Origin: Sporanaerobium hydrogeniformans
GTDB lineage: Bacteria; Bacillota; Clostridia; Lachnospirales; Cellulosilyticaceae
NCBI RefSeq assembly: GCF_002735925.1
Contig: NZ_PEDL01000006.1
Span: 62,001-126,000, forward strand
Direction: 5' to 3'
DNA: 64,000 nucleotides
Under the pieces are notes generated by a model. The model ran no database searches. It was given only the letters and a program-made list of their open reading frames with translations, and was not told the DNA's origin. Below are positions 42,798 through 51,554 of this stretch, one piece after another. The stretch's first letter is position 1. The number at the start of each line of letters is the position of its first letter. A program made the translations under genes and the position numbers.

Positions 42798-44501
42798 CTA
42801 CTCCACATCTTGAAGAGCATCATAACCTTCTTCTCCAGTTCGCACCTTAATAACATTTTCTACATCATAAACAAAAATCTTACCATCTCCTATATGACCC
42901 GTATAAAGTATACGCTTTGCCTCTTCCACAACGGTACTTACTGGAATCTTACAAACCACTATATCTACTTGAATTTTAGGAAGTAAATTAATTTCTAAAG
43001 GCACACCACGATAATATTCTGTAGCTCCCTTTTGCATACCACAACCTAATACATGATTAACTGTCATCCCTGTAATACCAATAGTATTCATAGCTGCTTT
43101 TAAAGCTTCAAATTGACTTTCCTTAGTAATAATCCTAATTTGTGTCATTTTTACATCTGAGCCTACTTCACGTGGTTTTAAACGTTCTACTGGTACAGCC
43201 TTCTCTATACTTACTTTACTTGATTCTATAGTCGCTGCTACTTCTCCTACCACCCTATTACTCATTGTGTAGAAATCTGCATAAGCACTTACTAGACCAT
43301 GCTCTGGTAAATCTAGACCACTGATTTCCTCTTCCCGTGTAACACGTAACCCAACTGTATTCTTCAAAATCATAAAAACAAGTGTCATTGTAATAGCTAC
43401 CCATAAAAAGACTGCTACAACACCTAATACTTGAATACCTAGAAAGCTTGCACCATATCCATAAAAGAGCCCCTGTGAAGTAGAGAAAAGTCCTGTTAAA
43501 ATAGTTCCTGTTGCACCACATAGTCCATGTACGCCAATTGCACCAACAGGGTCATCTATCTTTAAAACCTTATCAATAAATTCAATACCAAAAACCACAA
43601 CGAAACCTGCACATATACCAATAAAGAATGCCCCTATAGGATCTACTACATCACAGCCTGCTGTAATCGCTACAAGACCTGCTAGAGAGCCATTTAAAGT
43701 CATAGATACATCGGGTTTTTTATAACGTACCCAAGTAATAATCATAGTCGTTACAGTTGCCACTGCTGCTGCTAAGTTAGTGGTTGTAAAAATAGACCCC
43801 ATTGCAACAAGTACATCATCTCCCTCTGCACAGACCGTAGAACCTCCATTAAACCCAAACCAACAGAACCAAAGGATAAAAACTCCTAATGCACCAAGAG
43901 TAATGCTATGACCTGGTATGGCTTTAGCTGTACCATCCTTAGAGTATTTACCAATTCGTGGACCTAGTATCTTAGCTCCAACAAGTGCTGCCACACCTCC
44001 TACCATATGAACAGCGGTAGAGCCTGCAAAATCATGGAAGCCTAACTGTGAAAGCCAGCCTCCTCCCCAAATCCAATGGCCAGATATAGGATAAATAACT
44101 GCACTAATGATTGCACTGTAAATACAGTATGAAATAAACTTTGTTCGTTCTGCCATAGCTCCAGATACTATGGTTGCTGCTGTGGCACAAAAAACAGTTT
44201 GAAATATAAAAAATACATATTTAGGAATACCTGCTGGCAAAATAGATGCATAATCTCCTGTGCTAAACAAGTCAATGCCTCCTACTAGTGCACTACTTCC
44301 TGCAAACATTAACCCAAAACCAAATAGCCAATAAATAGGTGTCCCAATGGCAAAATCCATTAAATTTTTCATAATAATATTTCCTGCATTTTTTGCTCTT
44401 GTAAATCCCGTCTCAACCATAGCAAATCCTGCTTGCATAAAAAATACCAATGCTGCTGCTACTAATACCCAAATTACACTTACTGATGAATACATACTCA
44501 T
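42798..44501 (-). CDS. amt: Ammonium transporter with fused C-terminal PII domain
   Basis: 567 residues. Residues 1-400 form the Amt channel with 11 helices: GFAMVETGFTRAKNAGNI, SGAMAERTKF and FDFAG-type HDFAGSTAVHMVGG segments. Residues about 405-450 form a linker. Residues about 450-567 are a PII (GlnB/GlnK) domain: IRIITKESQFEALKAAM, the T-loop region KGATEYYRGVPLEINLLPK, and the B-loop GHIGDGKIFVYDVENVIKVRTGE. PII normally acts as a separate trimer plugging the Amt pore; here it is built in. ATG after AGGAGGAATG. Confidence 0.96.
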   Translation of the reverse strand: MSMYSSVSVIWVLVAAALVFFMQAGFAMVETGFTRAKNAGNIIMKNLMDFAIGTPIYWLFGFGLMFAGSSALVGGIDLFSTGDYASILPAGIPKYVFFIFQTVFCATAATIVSGAMAERTKFISYCIYSAIISAVIYPISGHWIWGGGWLSQLGFHDFAGSTAVHMVGGVAALVGAKILGPRIGKYSKDGTAKAIPGHSITLGALGVFILWFCWFGFNGGSTVCAEGDDVLVAMGSIFTTTNLAAAVATVTTMIITWVRYKKPDVSMTLNGSLAGLVAITAGCDVVDPIGAFFIGICAGFVVVFGIEFIDKVLKIDDPVGAIGVHGLCGATGTILTGLFSTSQGLFYGYGASFLGIQVLGVVAVFLWVAITMTLVFMILKNTVGLRVTREEEISGLDLPEHGLVSAYADFYTMSNRVVGEVAATIESSKVSIEKAVPVERLKPREVGSDVKMTQIRIITKESQFEALKAAMNTIGITGMTVNHVLGCGMQKGATEYYRGVPLEINLLPKIQVDIVVCKIPVSTVVEEAKRILYTGHIGDGKIFVYDVENVIKVRTGEEGYDALQDVE

Positions 44502-44595
44502 TCCTCCTCATATAAAATCAATTTTCTCTTTTACTCCTCTACTGCCCCCTCTTTAGTCATAAATTAAGTACACTCTAGCTTTTCAAAACAAAAAA

Positions 44596-44630
44596 GGCGC
44601 TATAGACTGTTCGTCTATAGCGCCTTTGCT
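44596..44630 (-). terminator. Terminator upstream of amt, for the cyclase gene
   Basis: GGCGCTATAGAC (44596-44607) pairs perfectly with GTCTATAGCGCC (44613-44624); a T-run follows on the minus strand. Confidence 0.82.
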
Positions 44631-44766
44631 ATTTATCCACATTATAACATCCTTATCTTAAAAGTGTTATAATTTTTTAGCTATTTACTATTTATAAACT
44701 TTATAACTTATATTTATCTCATTTATACTGCTTTCATTTCTTTAAGGTATTATTTCTATAATCTTA

Positions 44767-45345
44767 CTATTCTCTAGGCTGAGTAGCAATGACCCTACAC
44801 TTTAGTCCTGTTGCCTCTAAATCTTCAAACCACATGGTTAACATTTTACAAGGTTTATTGGTGTCTATCTCTCCTAAATGCTGCAGGTTCTCTATAACAT
44901 AAACTCCTTGCTTCTCACAACGCCTATCTGCTTCTATATGCTCTTTCCCCTTACGAAGGTCTGGTGCGTCAAGTCCTATAAAGGCAATTCCTTCCTGTAT
45001 TAATTCATCTATTAATTCCCATGAAAAATTTACTCCTTCTTTAAAATAATTGTTGCTTCCATAGGGAAAACGCTCAATAAGCCCTGTTCGAAAAAGTACA
45101 AAATCTCCTGGTTTAATATAATCTATATCAATATCTTCACTGGTAATTTCACGATTTCTTATAGTACTTACATCAAATAGAATTCCTCTCCTTTGCATAT
45201 ATTCAAGAGGGATCTGTTTCATTTCATAAACATCCATATGGGTACCTACATGTCCCATTACACTTTCTTTTTTCGGCTGTAACTCTGCCCACTTGTAAAT
45301 TTTATTTATCTTTTTTACTTGCAATGTTAAATCAATATATTTCAT
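44767..45345 (-). CDS. Cyclase family protein (kynurenine formamidase-like)
   Basis: 192 residues. The metal-binding motif HVGTHMD at residues 32-38 marks the family, which hydrolyses amide or lactone bonds in small molecules; LFRTGL and GLDAPDLRKG are further conserved blocks. The Asp after GTHM would complete the metal site. No tryptophan or bile-acid pathway genes are nearby, so the substrate is unknown. Single gene. Confidence 0.83.
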   Translation of the reverse strand: MKYIDLTLQVKKINKIYKWAELQPKKESVMGHVGTHMDVYEMKQIPLEYMQRRGILFDVSTIRNREITSEDIDIDYIKPGDFVLFRTGLIERFPYGSNNYFKEGVNFSWELIDELIQEGIAFIGLDAPDLRKGKEHIEADRRCEKQGVYVIENLQHLGEIDTNKPCKMLTMWFEDLEATGLKCRVIATQPRE

Positions 45346-45616
45346 ATCCTTGCCCTTATCTTTAATGGTTTAGTCTATTATTTACCTTTATCTACTACTC
45401 TTTCCATTATATGCTTTTATGATTCCCTTCACAATACCCCCTTCTTTATACTGTTTTTTCTTCAATTTTTCACACTATCTTCACAAATAATAGATTATAA
45501 ATTGAAGTTCATCTAAAAAAATGGTATAATTTATACAAATAAATTTTGTCTATTTACAAGTTTATTGTTTATCCTAACTGATTACATCAAACAGTATTCT
45601 CACTAAGGAGGTTTTT

Positions 45617-46468
45617 ATGGTAAAGCAAGCTGTCTTTGCGCCCCATTACGATTTTTTTATCGAAAAAACTCAAAAAAGAAACGTTTACAATATGGACTTT
45701 TTTCATATGCATAAAAAATATGAAATTTATTATCTCTTAGAAGGTTCTCGGAAATATTTTATTGATGACTCCATCTATCTGGTAAATGCAGGTAATTTGG
45801 TGCTAATAGACGCCGATGCTGTTCATAAAACAGCTAATATAGGAGATGCGCCCCACAGTCGTATCGTTCTCAATTTTAGTAAAAGTTTTATAGAGGATTT
45901 TTCAACCCAGCTTAAGGAGCTTCATTTAACTTCTATCTTCGAAACCAAATTTACAGTCCTTCCTCTTTCCTTTAAATATAAACTTATTATAGAAAATATT
46001 TTAAATCGATTAGTAGAAGTAGGATCTGAAAACCCTGAAAACAACAAAGTTCTATTAGCACTTCTTTTATCAGAGCTCTTAATGATGATTAAAGAATATA
46101 TTACTGAATTAGAACAAAAGGAGTACCAATCCCATCAAATTGTTAACAATAAAGTAGATAAAATCTTAAAGTATATTAGTCAGCATTATAGTGAAGAGCT
46201 TACACTCACCTCTATCGCTGAGAAGTTTTATATTAGCCCCTTTTACCTTAGTAAAATCTTTAAAAAATCAACCAACTTGTCTATTGTAGAGTATATCAAT
46301 AGTTTACGTATCAGACAAGCAAAAGAACTACTTGAACACTCCTCCTTTAAAATTGCTGATATTGCAGAAAAGGTTGGTTTCTCAAGTAGCTCTCATTTCA
46401 GTAGAACCTTTAAGCTTGTAACAGGCTTATCACCTCAACAATACAAAAAATATTATTCTACTAAATAA
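45617..46468 (+). CDS. AraC family transcriptional regulator
   Basis: 283 residues. Residues 1-150 form a cupin sugar-sensing domain (FFHMHKKYEIYYLLEGSRKY, then NLVLIDADAVHKT). Two helix-turn-helix motifs cover about 180-280 (ELTLTSIAEKFYISPFYLSK, then KIADIAEKVGFSSSSHFSRT, and TGLSPQQYKKY). Location directly before the pectin transport and GH28 genes suggests that it activates them in response to a pectin fragment. Its 3' end overlaps the convergent GH28 gene by 16 bases. Confidence 0.92.
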   Translation: MVKQAVFAPHYDFFIEKTQKRNVYNMDFFHMHKKYEIYYLLEGSRKYFIDDSIYLVNAGNLVLIDADAVHKTANIGDAPHSRIVLNFSKSFIEDFSTQLKELHLTSIFETKFTVLPLSFKYKLIIENILNRLVEVGSENPENNKVLLALLLSELLMMIKEYITELEQKEYQSHQIVNNKVDKILKYISQHYSEELTLTSIAEKFYISPFYLSKIFKKSTNLSIVEYINSLRIRQAKELLEHSSFKIADIAEKVGFSSSSHFSRTFKLVTGLSPQQYKKYYSTK

Positions 46469-48012
46469 TCCTCTATAGCTTCTAGCTCTAGGGGATTTCC
46501 TATTTGGTTAGTTATGGTTACATTTTCTAGTTTTAGCTTACACACATTTTTAAAATGGAAGCCTGCCCTAAGGGTTTTTTCTTGGAAGCTTAGCATCTCT
46601 GGATAATCTGCTTGGGCATCCTCCTTAAAATCTATAGATACATTTTTAAACCATAGACTTTTTATCTTTTCTTCTGGGAGGCCATAGATAAAGCCTGCAC
46701 ATACCTCCGTATCCCTACACACAATATTTTTAAATGTCAATTCACCAATATACGGTGTGCGTTCATCCTTTGGCAAAGGTGCCTTATCCCAAACATAAGG
46801 CGTTTTCCCATCTGGGTCACAAAAATAAAAAGCATTAATGGTAAAAGGCGTTAAAACCCCTTCCATCTTAATATTCTCTACATGAATCTGATCAATGATA
46901 GCTGTGCTGCCTCGTCCACGCCTTGTTTTTACTCGGACTCCTCTATCTGTATTTCTAAACAAACAGCGTTCCACATGAACGTCCTTAACGCCACCAGACA
47001 TTTCACTTCCCACAACTACTGCACCATGTCCAAATTCCATAAGACAGTTTCTAATAATAATACGCTCACTAGGTATGAGCTTTTCTCTTGGCATACTATA
47101 TTTACCTGATTTAATGGCAATGCAGTCATCACCTAAAGAAAAACGAACACCTATTATCTCTACATTCTTACAGGATTCAGGATCAATACCATCTGTATTC
47201 GGTGAGTCTTTAGGATTTTCTATGATTAAATTAATAAAACGGATATTTTGGCAACGTATGGGATGAACTGTCCATGAAGGTGAGTTTTGAATTTTAACAC
47301 CTTCAATGACTATATCCTTACAATCTACTAAGTTGATTGTTCGAGGACGCCATGCAGTACGTTTCACTTTTGCATCAATCCACCAATCCCCTTGATTACC
47401 ATTTCCATCAATCATGCCTTCTCCCACTATCTTTGTGTTCTGTATACCAATCCCTGTAATCAGGCTAGCATAGGCAGCATCTGGTGTCCCTTCCCAAAAA
47501 GAAAGATAATAATCCTCTCCATCCGTGGTGTTTTTTAAAACCCCTGGTAAAATAGGGTATTTTTCTCTTTTTTCTTCACCTAAAAGGACAGCACCTTCTT
47601 CTAATTCTAAAGTCATATCACTTTTAAGAAAGAGAGGGGTTGATTTATAAATACCCTTAGGGAGTACAACTCTCGCGCCTTTAGGTGCAGCCATAATAGC
47701 TGCTTGAAGCGCTACTGTATCTAAATGCTTTCCGTCTCCTATTGCTCCAAAATCTTTTACATTTAAAACAGCTGTTTCTTCTTCTGTATAAAAAACTTCA
47801 CAACATTCCTCTGTCCTGTCCTCACTTACCCATTTAACTTCTACCGCACTAGCCGGTAGAAGCTTATGAATAGTAAAGCAATTAGTCTTTACTTGCTCTT
47901 TTAGTACACCATTTACATAGAGTAGGTAATTCTTCTCAGGATAGTAGCATCCTGTACCTTCTAGTTCTAGAGTAAGACTAGTAGCTGTTTTATGTATCAG
48001 TTTAAAAGACAT
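46453..48012 (-). CDS. GH28 polygalacturonase, cytoplasmic (cassette 1)
   Basis: 519 residues. No signal peptide. An N-terminal fibronectin-like strand domain (about 1-85) is followed by a parallel beta-helix. Catalytic GH28 blocks are present: SPNTDGIDPE, SLGDDCIAIKSG, EFGHGAVVVGSE and RGVRVKTRRGRG. It would cut galacturonan oligomers from the end or inside; the layout resembles exo-polygalacturonases with an N-terminal FnIII. It lies in an operon SBP-permease-permease-GH28, starting 11 bases after the permease stop with TTAGGAGG upstream. Confidence 0.93.
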   Translation of the reverse strand: MSFKLIHKTATSLTLELEGTGCYYPEKNYLLYVNGVLKEQVKTNCFTIHKLLPASAVEVKWVSEDRTEECCEVFYTEEETAVLNVKDFGAIGDGKHLDTVALQAAIMAAPKGARVVLPKGIYKSTPLFLKSDMTLELEEGAVLLGEEKREKYPILPGVLKNTTDGEDYYLSFWEGTPDAAYASLITGIGIQNTKIVGEGMIDGNGNQGDWWIDAKVKRTAWRPRTINLVDCKDIVIEGVKIQNSPSWTVHPIRCQNIRFINLIIENPKDSPNTDGIDPESCKNVEIIGVRFSLGDDCIAIKSGKYSMPREKLIPSERIIIRNCLMEFGHGAVVVGSEMSGGVKDVHVERCLFRNTDRGVRVKTRRGRGSTAIIDQIHVENIKMEGVLTPFTINAFYFCDPDGKTPYVWDKAPLPKDERTPYIGELTFKNIVCRDTEVCAGFIYGLPEEKIKSLWFKNVSIDFKEDAQADYPEMLSFQEKTLRAGFHFKNVCKLKLENVTITNQIGNPLELEAIEDYLVE

Positions 48013-48023
48013 CTATTAGCCTC

Positions 48024-48917
48024 CTAACCTTTGATACCACTTGTAGATATTCCCTCAATAAAGTATCTTTGAGCAGAGAAAAATACAACAATCGATGGAA
48101 GTAATCCAACAAGTGACATAGCAATAATCTTATTCCAGTCAAAGGCTCCTCCTGTTGCATCCATAGACATTTTAAGAGCAATAGTTAATGGATATTTTTC
48201 TACAGAAGAAATAAAGATCAATGGTCCCATAAAGTCATTCATTGTCCACATAAAAGTAAAGAGTGCACATGAAATAATAGCTGGTTTTAATACAGGCATT
48301 AAAATAAAGATCAATGTTTGAAGAGAGTTACAACCATCAATTTTAGCTGACTCATCTAGGTCTTTCGGTATTCCTCTAAAGAATTGGATGAGCATAAATA
48401 CAAAGAATACATCTGTTGCAAATAAAGAAGGAAGCACAAGAGGTGCATAAGTATCTAGCATTCCAAAGGTTTTCCACATCATGTAACTTGGAATCCTAAG
48501 AATAATGTTTGGTAATAAAAGTGTTGCAATAACCAGAGAAAAGAAAAGCTTTTTACCTGGAAAATTAAAACGTGCAAAACCATAAGCTGTAAGAGTAACA
48601 GAAATAACTACGAAAATAACTTTTGGAATAACAATTTTAAAAGTATTTAAGAAGTAGTGACCCATTGTATATTCTGTACCTGTTTTCCATCCTTGTATAT
48701 AAGGTGTAAAGTCAAATTCCTTTGGCATAAACCAAACAGATGAAAAAATATCGGCATTGCTTTTGAAAGAAGCACCAATAAGCCAAAGAATAGGGTAAAG
48801 CATAATAATTGCAACGAGAATAAGAACCCCGTAAAGTAGTGTCATTTTGGTTGCTTTTTTAAGTTGTCTTTTGCGTTGTCTTGCATATTCTGCCTGCTGA
48901 AGTGCTTGTTCACTCAC
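48024..48917 (-). CDS. Carbohydrate ABC permease, MalG type (cassette 1)
   Basis: 297 residues, six helices. The EAA motif is in DLDESAKIDGCNSLQTLIFI, with the terminal YFIEGISTSGIKG of sugar permeases. It forms a channel with the MalF-type partner, whose stop overlaps this start. Over 90% similar by eye to the cassette 2 permease at 54216. Confidence 0.93.
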   Translation of the reverse strand: MSEQALQQAEYARQRKRQLKKATKMTLLYGVLILVAIIMLYPILWLIGASFKSNADIFSSVWFMPKEFDFTPYIQGWKTGTEYTMGHYFLNTFKIVIPKVIFVVISVTLTAYGFARFNFPGKKLFFSLVIATLLLPNIILRIPSYMMWKTFGMLDTYAPLVLPSLFATDVFFVFMLIQFFRGIPKDLDESAKIDGCNSLQTLIFILMPVLKPAIISCALFTFMWTMNDFMGPLIFISSVEKYPLTIALKMSMDATGGAFDWNKIIAMSLVGLLPSIVVFFSAQRYFIEGISTSGIKG

Positions 48918-49822
48918 TATTCTTCACCTCCATTATCATTGTAGAATACCCAATATTTAGAGCTTCTAAAGGTTATCATTGTAAAGGCCATAATGATAAT
49001 AAATAAAATCCATGACATGGCACTTGCATAACCCATGTTGTAGTATTTAAATGTGTTATCATAAATAAGCATTGGTAAAAGGTATGTACCTTTCATTGGC
49101 CCACCATTTGTTACAAGGTATGGTGCATTGAATTCTTGGAAGGCGTGTACAAGTTGCATAACGAAATTAAAGAAAAGTACAGGTGTAATCATTGGAAGTG
49201 TAATGGTAAAGAAATTACGCAATTTACTTGAACCATCTACTTCTGCTGCTTCATAAAGCTCGCCTGGAACTTCTTTAAGGGCTGCTAAGAAAATAACCAT
49301 TGTTGAACCGAATTCCCATACACGTAGTAAAATAATAGTAAACATTGCCGGATTTGCTTGGCCAAACCAACTTATGGGGTTCATATGAAGTACGCCAAGT
49401 ACTTGGTTTACAAGACCATCTGTAGAGAATATAAATTTCCATAAAATGGCAATAGCTACGTTTGATCCAAGAATAGAAGGAATATAGTAGGCTGTTCTAA
49501 AGAAATTGATTCCTTTTAAATTCATATTTAATATAAAGGCAATAAATAATGAGAAAGCAAGTTTAAGGGGTACCTCAAATATAACGTATTTTGCCGTTAC
49601 TGTTAAAGCCTTTATAAATTCTTTATCTTTAAATAACTCTTTAAAATTTTGAAGCCCCACCCATGTTGGTGCACTAAGTAGGTCATACTCTGTAAAACTT
49701 AAATAAAATGAAGCAACAATCGGATAAAGTGTAAACACTAGAAATCCAATAAGCCACGGTGCAATGTAAAGAAGTCCTATGTAGCGATCTTTTGAGAAAG
49801 ATGCCTTTCGTGTCTTTTTCAT
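48917..49822 (-). CDS. Carbohydrate ABC permease, MalF/UgpA type (cassette 1)
   Basis: 301 residues, six helices, beginning MKKTRKASFSKDRYIGLLYI. The EAA loop is in VPGELYEAAEVDGSSKLRNFF. Binds the receptor and the MalG-type partner to import an oligosaccharide, inferred to be a pectin fragment from the GH28 context. No ATPase gene is present in the operon; it probably uses a shared ATPase. Confidence 0.93.
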   Translation of the reverse strand: MKKTRKASFSKDRYIGLLYIAPWLIGFLVFTLYPIVASFYLSFTEYDLLSAPTWVGLQNFKELFKDKEFIKALTVTAKYVIFEVPLKLAFSLFIAFILNMNLKGINFFRTAYYIPSILGSNVAIAILWKFIFSTDGLVNQVLGVLHMNPISWFGQANPAMFTIILLRVWEFGSTMVIFLAALKEVPGELYEAAEVDGSSKLRNFFTITLPMITPVLFFNFVMQLVHAFQEFNAPYLVTNGGPMKGTYLLPMLIYDNTFKYYNMGYASAMSWILFIIIMAFTMITFRSSKYWVFYNDNGGEE

Positions 49823-49842
49823 TGTATCTCCCTTCTAGTTAC

Positions 49843-49870
49843 TTATGGGGCTAAACGCTTAGCCCCATAA
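49843..49870 (-). other. Stable hairpin between SBP1 and permease genes
   Basis: TTATGGGGCTAA (49843-49854) pairs perfectly with TTAGCCCCATAA (49859-49870). There is no T-run, so it looks like an mRNA-stabilising or processing hairpin rather than a full terminator. The same position in cassette 2 has a hairpin of different sequence. Confidence 0.7.
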
Positions 49871-49881
49871 ATAGCAAGTTA

Positions 49882-51222
49882 TTATTTTGTAAGTGATGCT
49901 AATTGTTTCGTTAAATCTGCATGCATTTGAGCTGCAATTTCATCAGTTGTTCCTAAATTATAAGAAACTTGTTCAATAGCTGCTGCATATATTTCTTTCA
50001 TTTTTGCATTTTCCATGAATGGACTGATAAGAGTTGGGTTACTGCTTTCAATTTGTTTTGTTCCTTCAAAAGCAATACCATCTAATTGACCAGCTGCTTG
50101 AAGGGCTTCTTTAGCTGCCTTACTTGATGGAATACCTCTAGAGGTTCCTAAAATAACTGCTGCTTCTGGATCATTTAATAAGAATTCTAAAAGCATTGCT
50201 GCTTCTTTTGGATGCTTTGTATCTTTATTGATTGCAAACATAAGTGAAGGCTTCATAAACCAGCCTGTCATTTTTGCATCTGCAAGCATAGGTAGCTCAC
50301 CAAGTACAAGTTCTTGACCTTTTTCTTTTAAAACGGCTTCATATTTACCAATTGAACTACTCCATTCCAGTACACCTGCTACTTTACCATCAATCCAGCT
50401 TGGTGTTTGATAAAGAGCTGTGTTTCCTGCTTCATTAGCTCTTGCCTCAACGCTTCTTACAACTCCCTTGTTTTCTAATTCCTTATAGAAGTCTAAACCT
50501 TCTTTGATGTCTTCAACGGTAAAGCCAAGTGTTCCATCCTCATTAATGAAATTTCTTCCTGTTTTTTGTTGCATATAAACAGTTGCTAAATACCAAGTTG
50601 TAAATCCACTTCCATTGTCAAGGTCAAATGGATAGTAACCTTCTTCTGAGAATTTCTCAGCTGAAGCTAATAAATCCTCCCAAGTTTTTGGTATTTCTGC
50701 ACCGAACTTATCAAAGGTTGTTTTATTATAATAAGCACTTCTTCCTGTTGTAGATACTGGGATAGCATTTAAAATCCCTTCTCTTCTACCAAAAGCAAGC
50801 TCTGTATCTCCGTAGTTTTCAAGTGAAAGTGTATCCGATAAAGATTCAAGGTCATAGAAACCTTTACCATCCTTTGATAAGCGACTTAACCAGTCATAGT
50901 TAATTTGAATGACATCTGTTGCTGTACCACCCGCCATTTGTGTGTTAATTTTTTCGGCGTGACCATCCCAGCCACCATACTCTGACTTTACAGTAATGTT
51001 AGGATGTAGCTCTTCGAACTTTTTAATAGCTTCTAAAGTAGCTGTGTGACGGTCATCTCCGCCCCACCAAGAAATTCTAAGCTCTACCTTATCACCAGTA
51101 GAACTTCCTTCAGTTGTTCCTTCTACTGGTTTTTGTGTTGTAGCATCATTTTTGCCTCCACACCCTACCATAGAAGTTGCTAATAGACATGTTGCAAGTG
51201 ACATTGCTAATGCTTTTTTCAT
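49882..51222 (-). CDS. Carbohydrate-binding lipoprotein (SBP family 1, cassette 1)
   Basis: 446 residues. The signal peptide MKKALAMSLATCLLATSMVG with Cys at residue 21 (VGCGG) is identical to that in the cassette 2 receptor. A Thr/Ser/Gly linker precedes the periplasmic-type binding fold with SWWGGDDRHTATLEAIKKF and YGGWDGHAEKINTQMAGG; the C-terminal part includes LGTSRGIPSSKAA. Extracellular receptor for a pectin oligosaccharide by context. Confidence 0.92.
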   Translation of the reverse strand: MKKALAMSLATCLLATSMVGCGGKNDATTQKPVEGTTEGSSTGDKVELRISWWGGDDRHTATLEAIKKFEELHPNITVKSEYGGWDGHAEKINTQMAGGTATDVIQINYDWLSRLSKDGKGFYDLESLSDTLSLENYGDTELAFGRREGILNAIPVSTTGRSAYYNKTTFDKFGAEIPKTWEDLLASAEKFSEEGYYPFDLDNGSGFTTWYLATVYMQQKTGRNFINEDGTLGFTVEDIKEGLDFYKELENKGVVRSVEARANEAGNTALYQTPSWIDGKVAGVLEWSSSIGKYEAVLKEKGQELVLGELPMLADAKMTGWFMKPSLMFAINKDTKHPKEAAMLLEFLLNDPEAAVILGTSRGIPSSKAAKEALQAAGQLDGIAFEGTKQIESSNPTLISPFMENAKMKEIYAAAIEQVSYNLGTTDEIAAQMHADLTKQLASLTK

Positions 51223-51365
51223 GATATATCCTCCTAGATATGTAAAATAATTGTATTACTGTTTTTAGCACTTTTACACTTAGCCTTACTTTTTAGTTAA
51301 AACTTATACAATACATTTTTTAGCAAAAAAGTAAATTTTTAAGTGATTTAAGTTGTTCACTATAG

Positions 51366-51414
51366 ATAATATCTAATTTTCATATGAATTACCATACTAA
51401 TATTTGCTATCTTT
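51366..51414 (-). promoter_or_regulatory. Activator-type promoter of cassette 1
   Basis: A minus-strand TATTAT (-10, 51366-51371) has no -35, but 19 bases upstream is a block read on the plus strand as ACCATACTAATATTTGCTAT (51391-51410), nearly identical to one in the same place before cassette 2. An AraC-type activator site overlapping -35 is the likeliest explanation. Confidence 0.6.
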
Positions 51415-51466
51415 ACCTATATTTCTACATATTTTGTTATAATCTCATCAAACTAGGCTGTTAAAT

Positions 51467-51496
51467 TTGCTAATTCTAGTGTTTTAGCGCTATAAT
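51467..51496 (+). promoter_or_regulatory. Promoter of the pectinesterase gene
   Basis: TTGCTA (51467-51472), 18 bases, TATAAT (51491-51496). Confidence 0.6.
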
Positions 51497-51554
51497 CTTT
51501 ATATAGAACTCTCTAAAAAACTACATGAATTTTGAAACGATTGGAGGTAAAACA

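Larger units (their letters stand above)
51223..51554. other. Divergent regulatory gap between SBP1 and pectinesterase
   Basis: 332 AT-rich bases with no gene. It contains the plus-strand promoter of the pectinesterase (51467-51496) and a minus-strand element shared with cassette 2 (51366-51414). Confidence 0.7.

Noticed and set aside
43258-43521. An 87-residue frame within amt in another frame of the same strand
   Set aside because: It is a shadow of the conserved Amt sequence and is rich in Cys and Trp only through frame-shifted codons.
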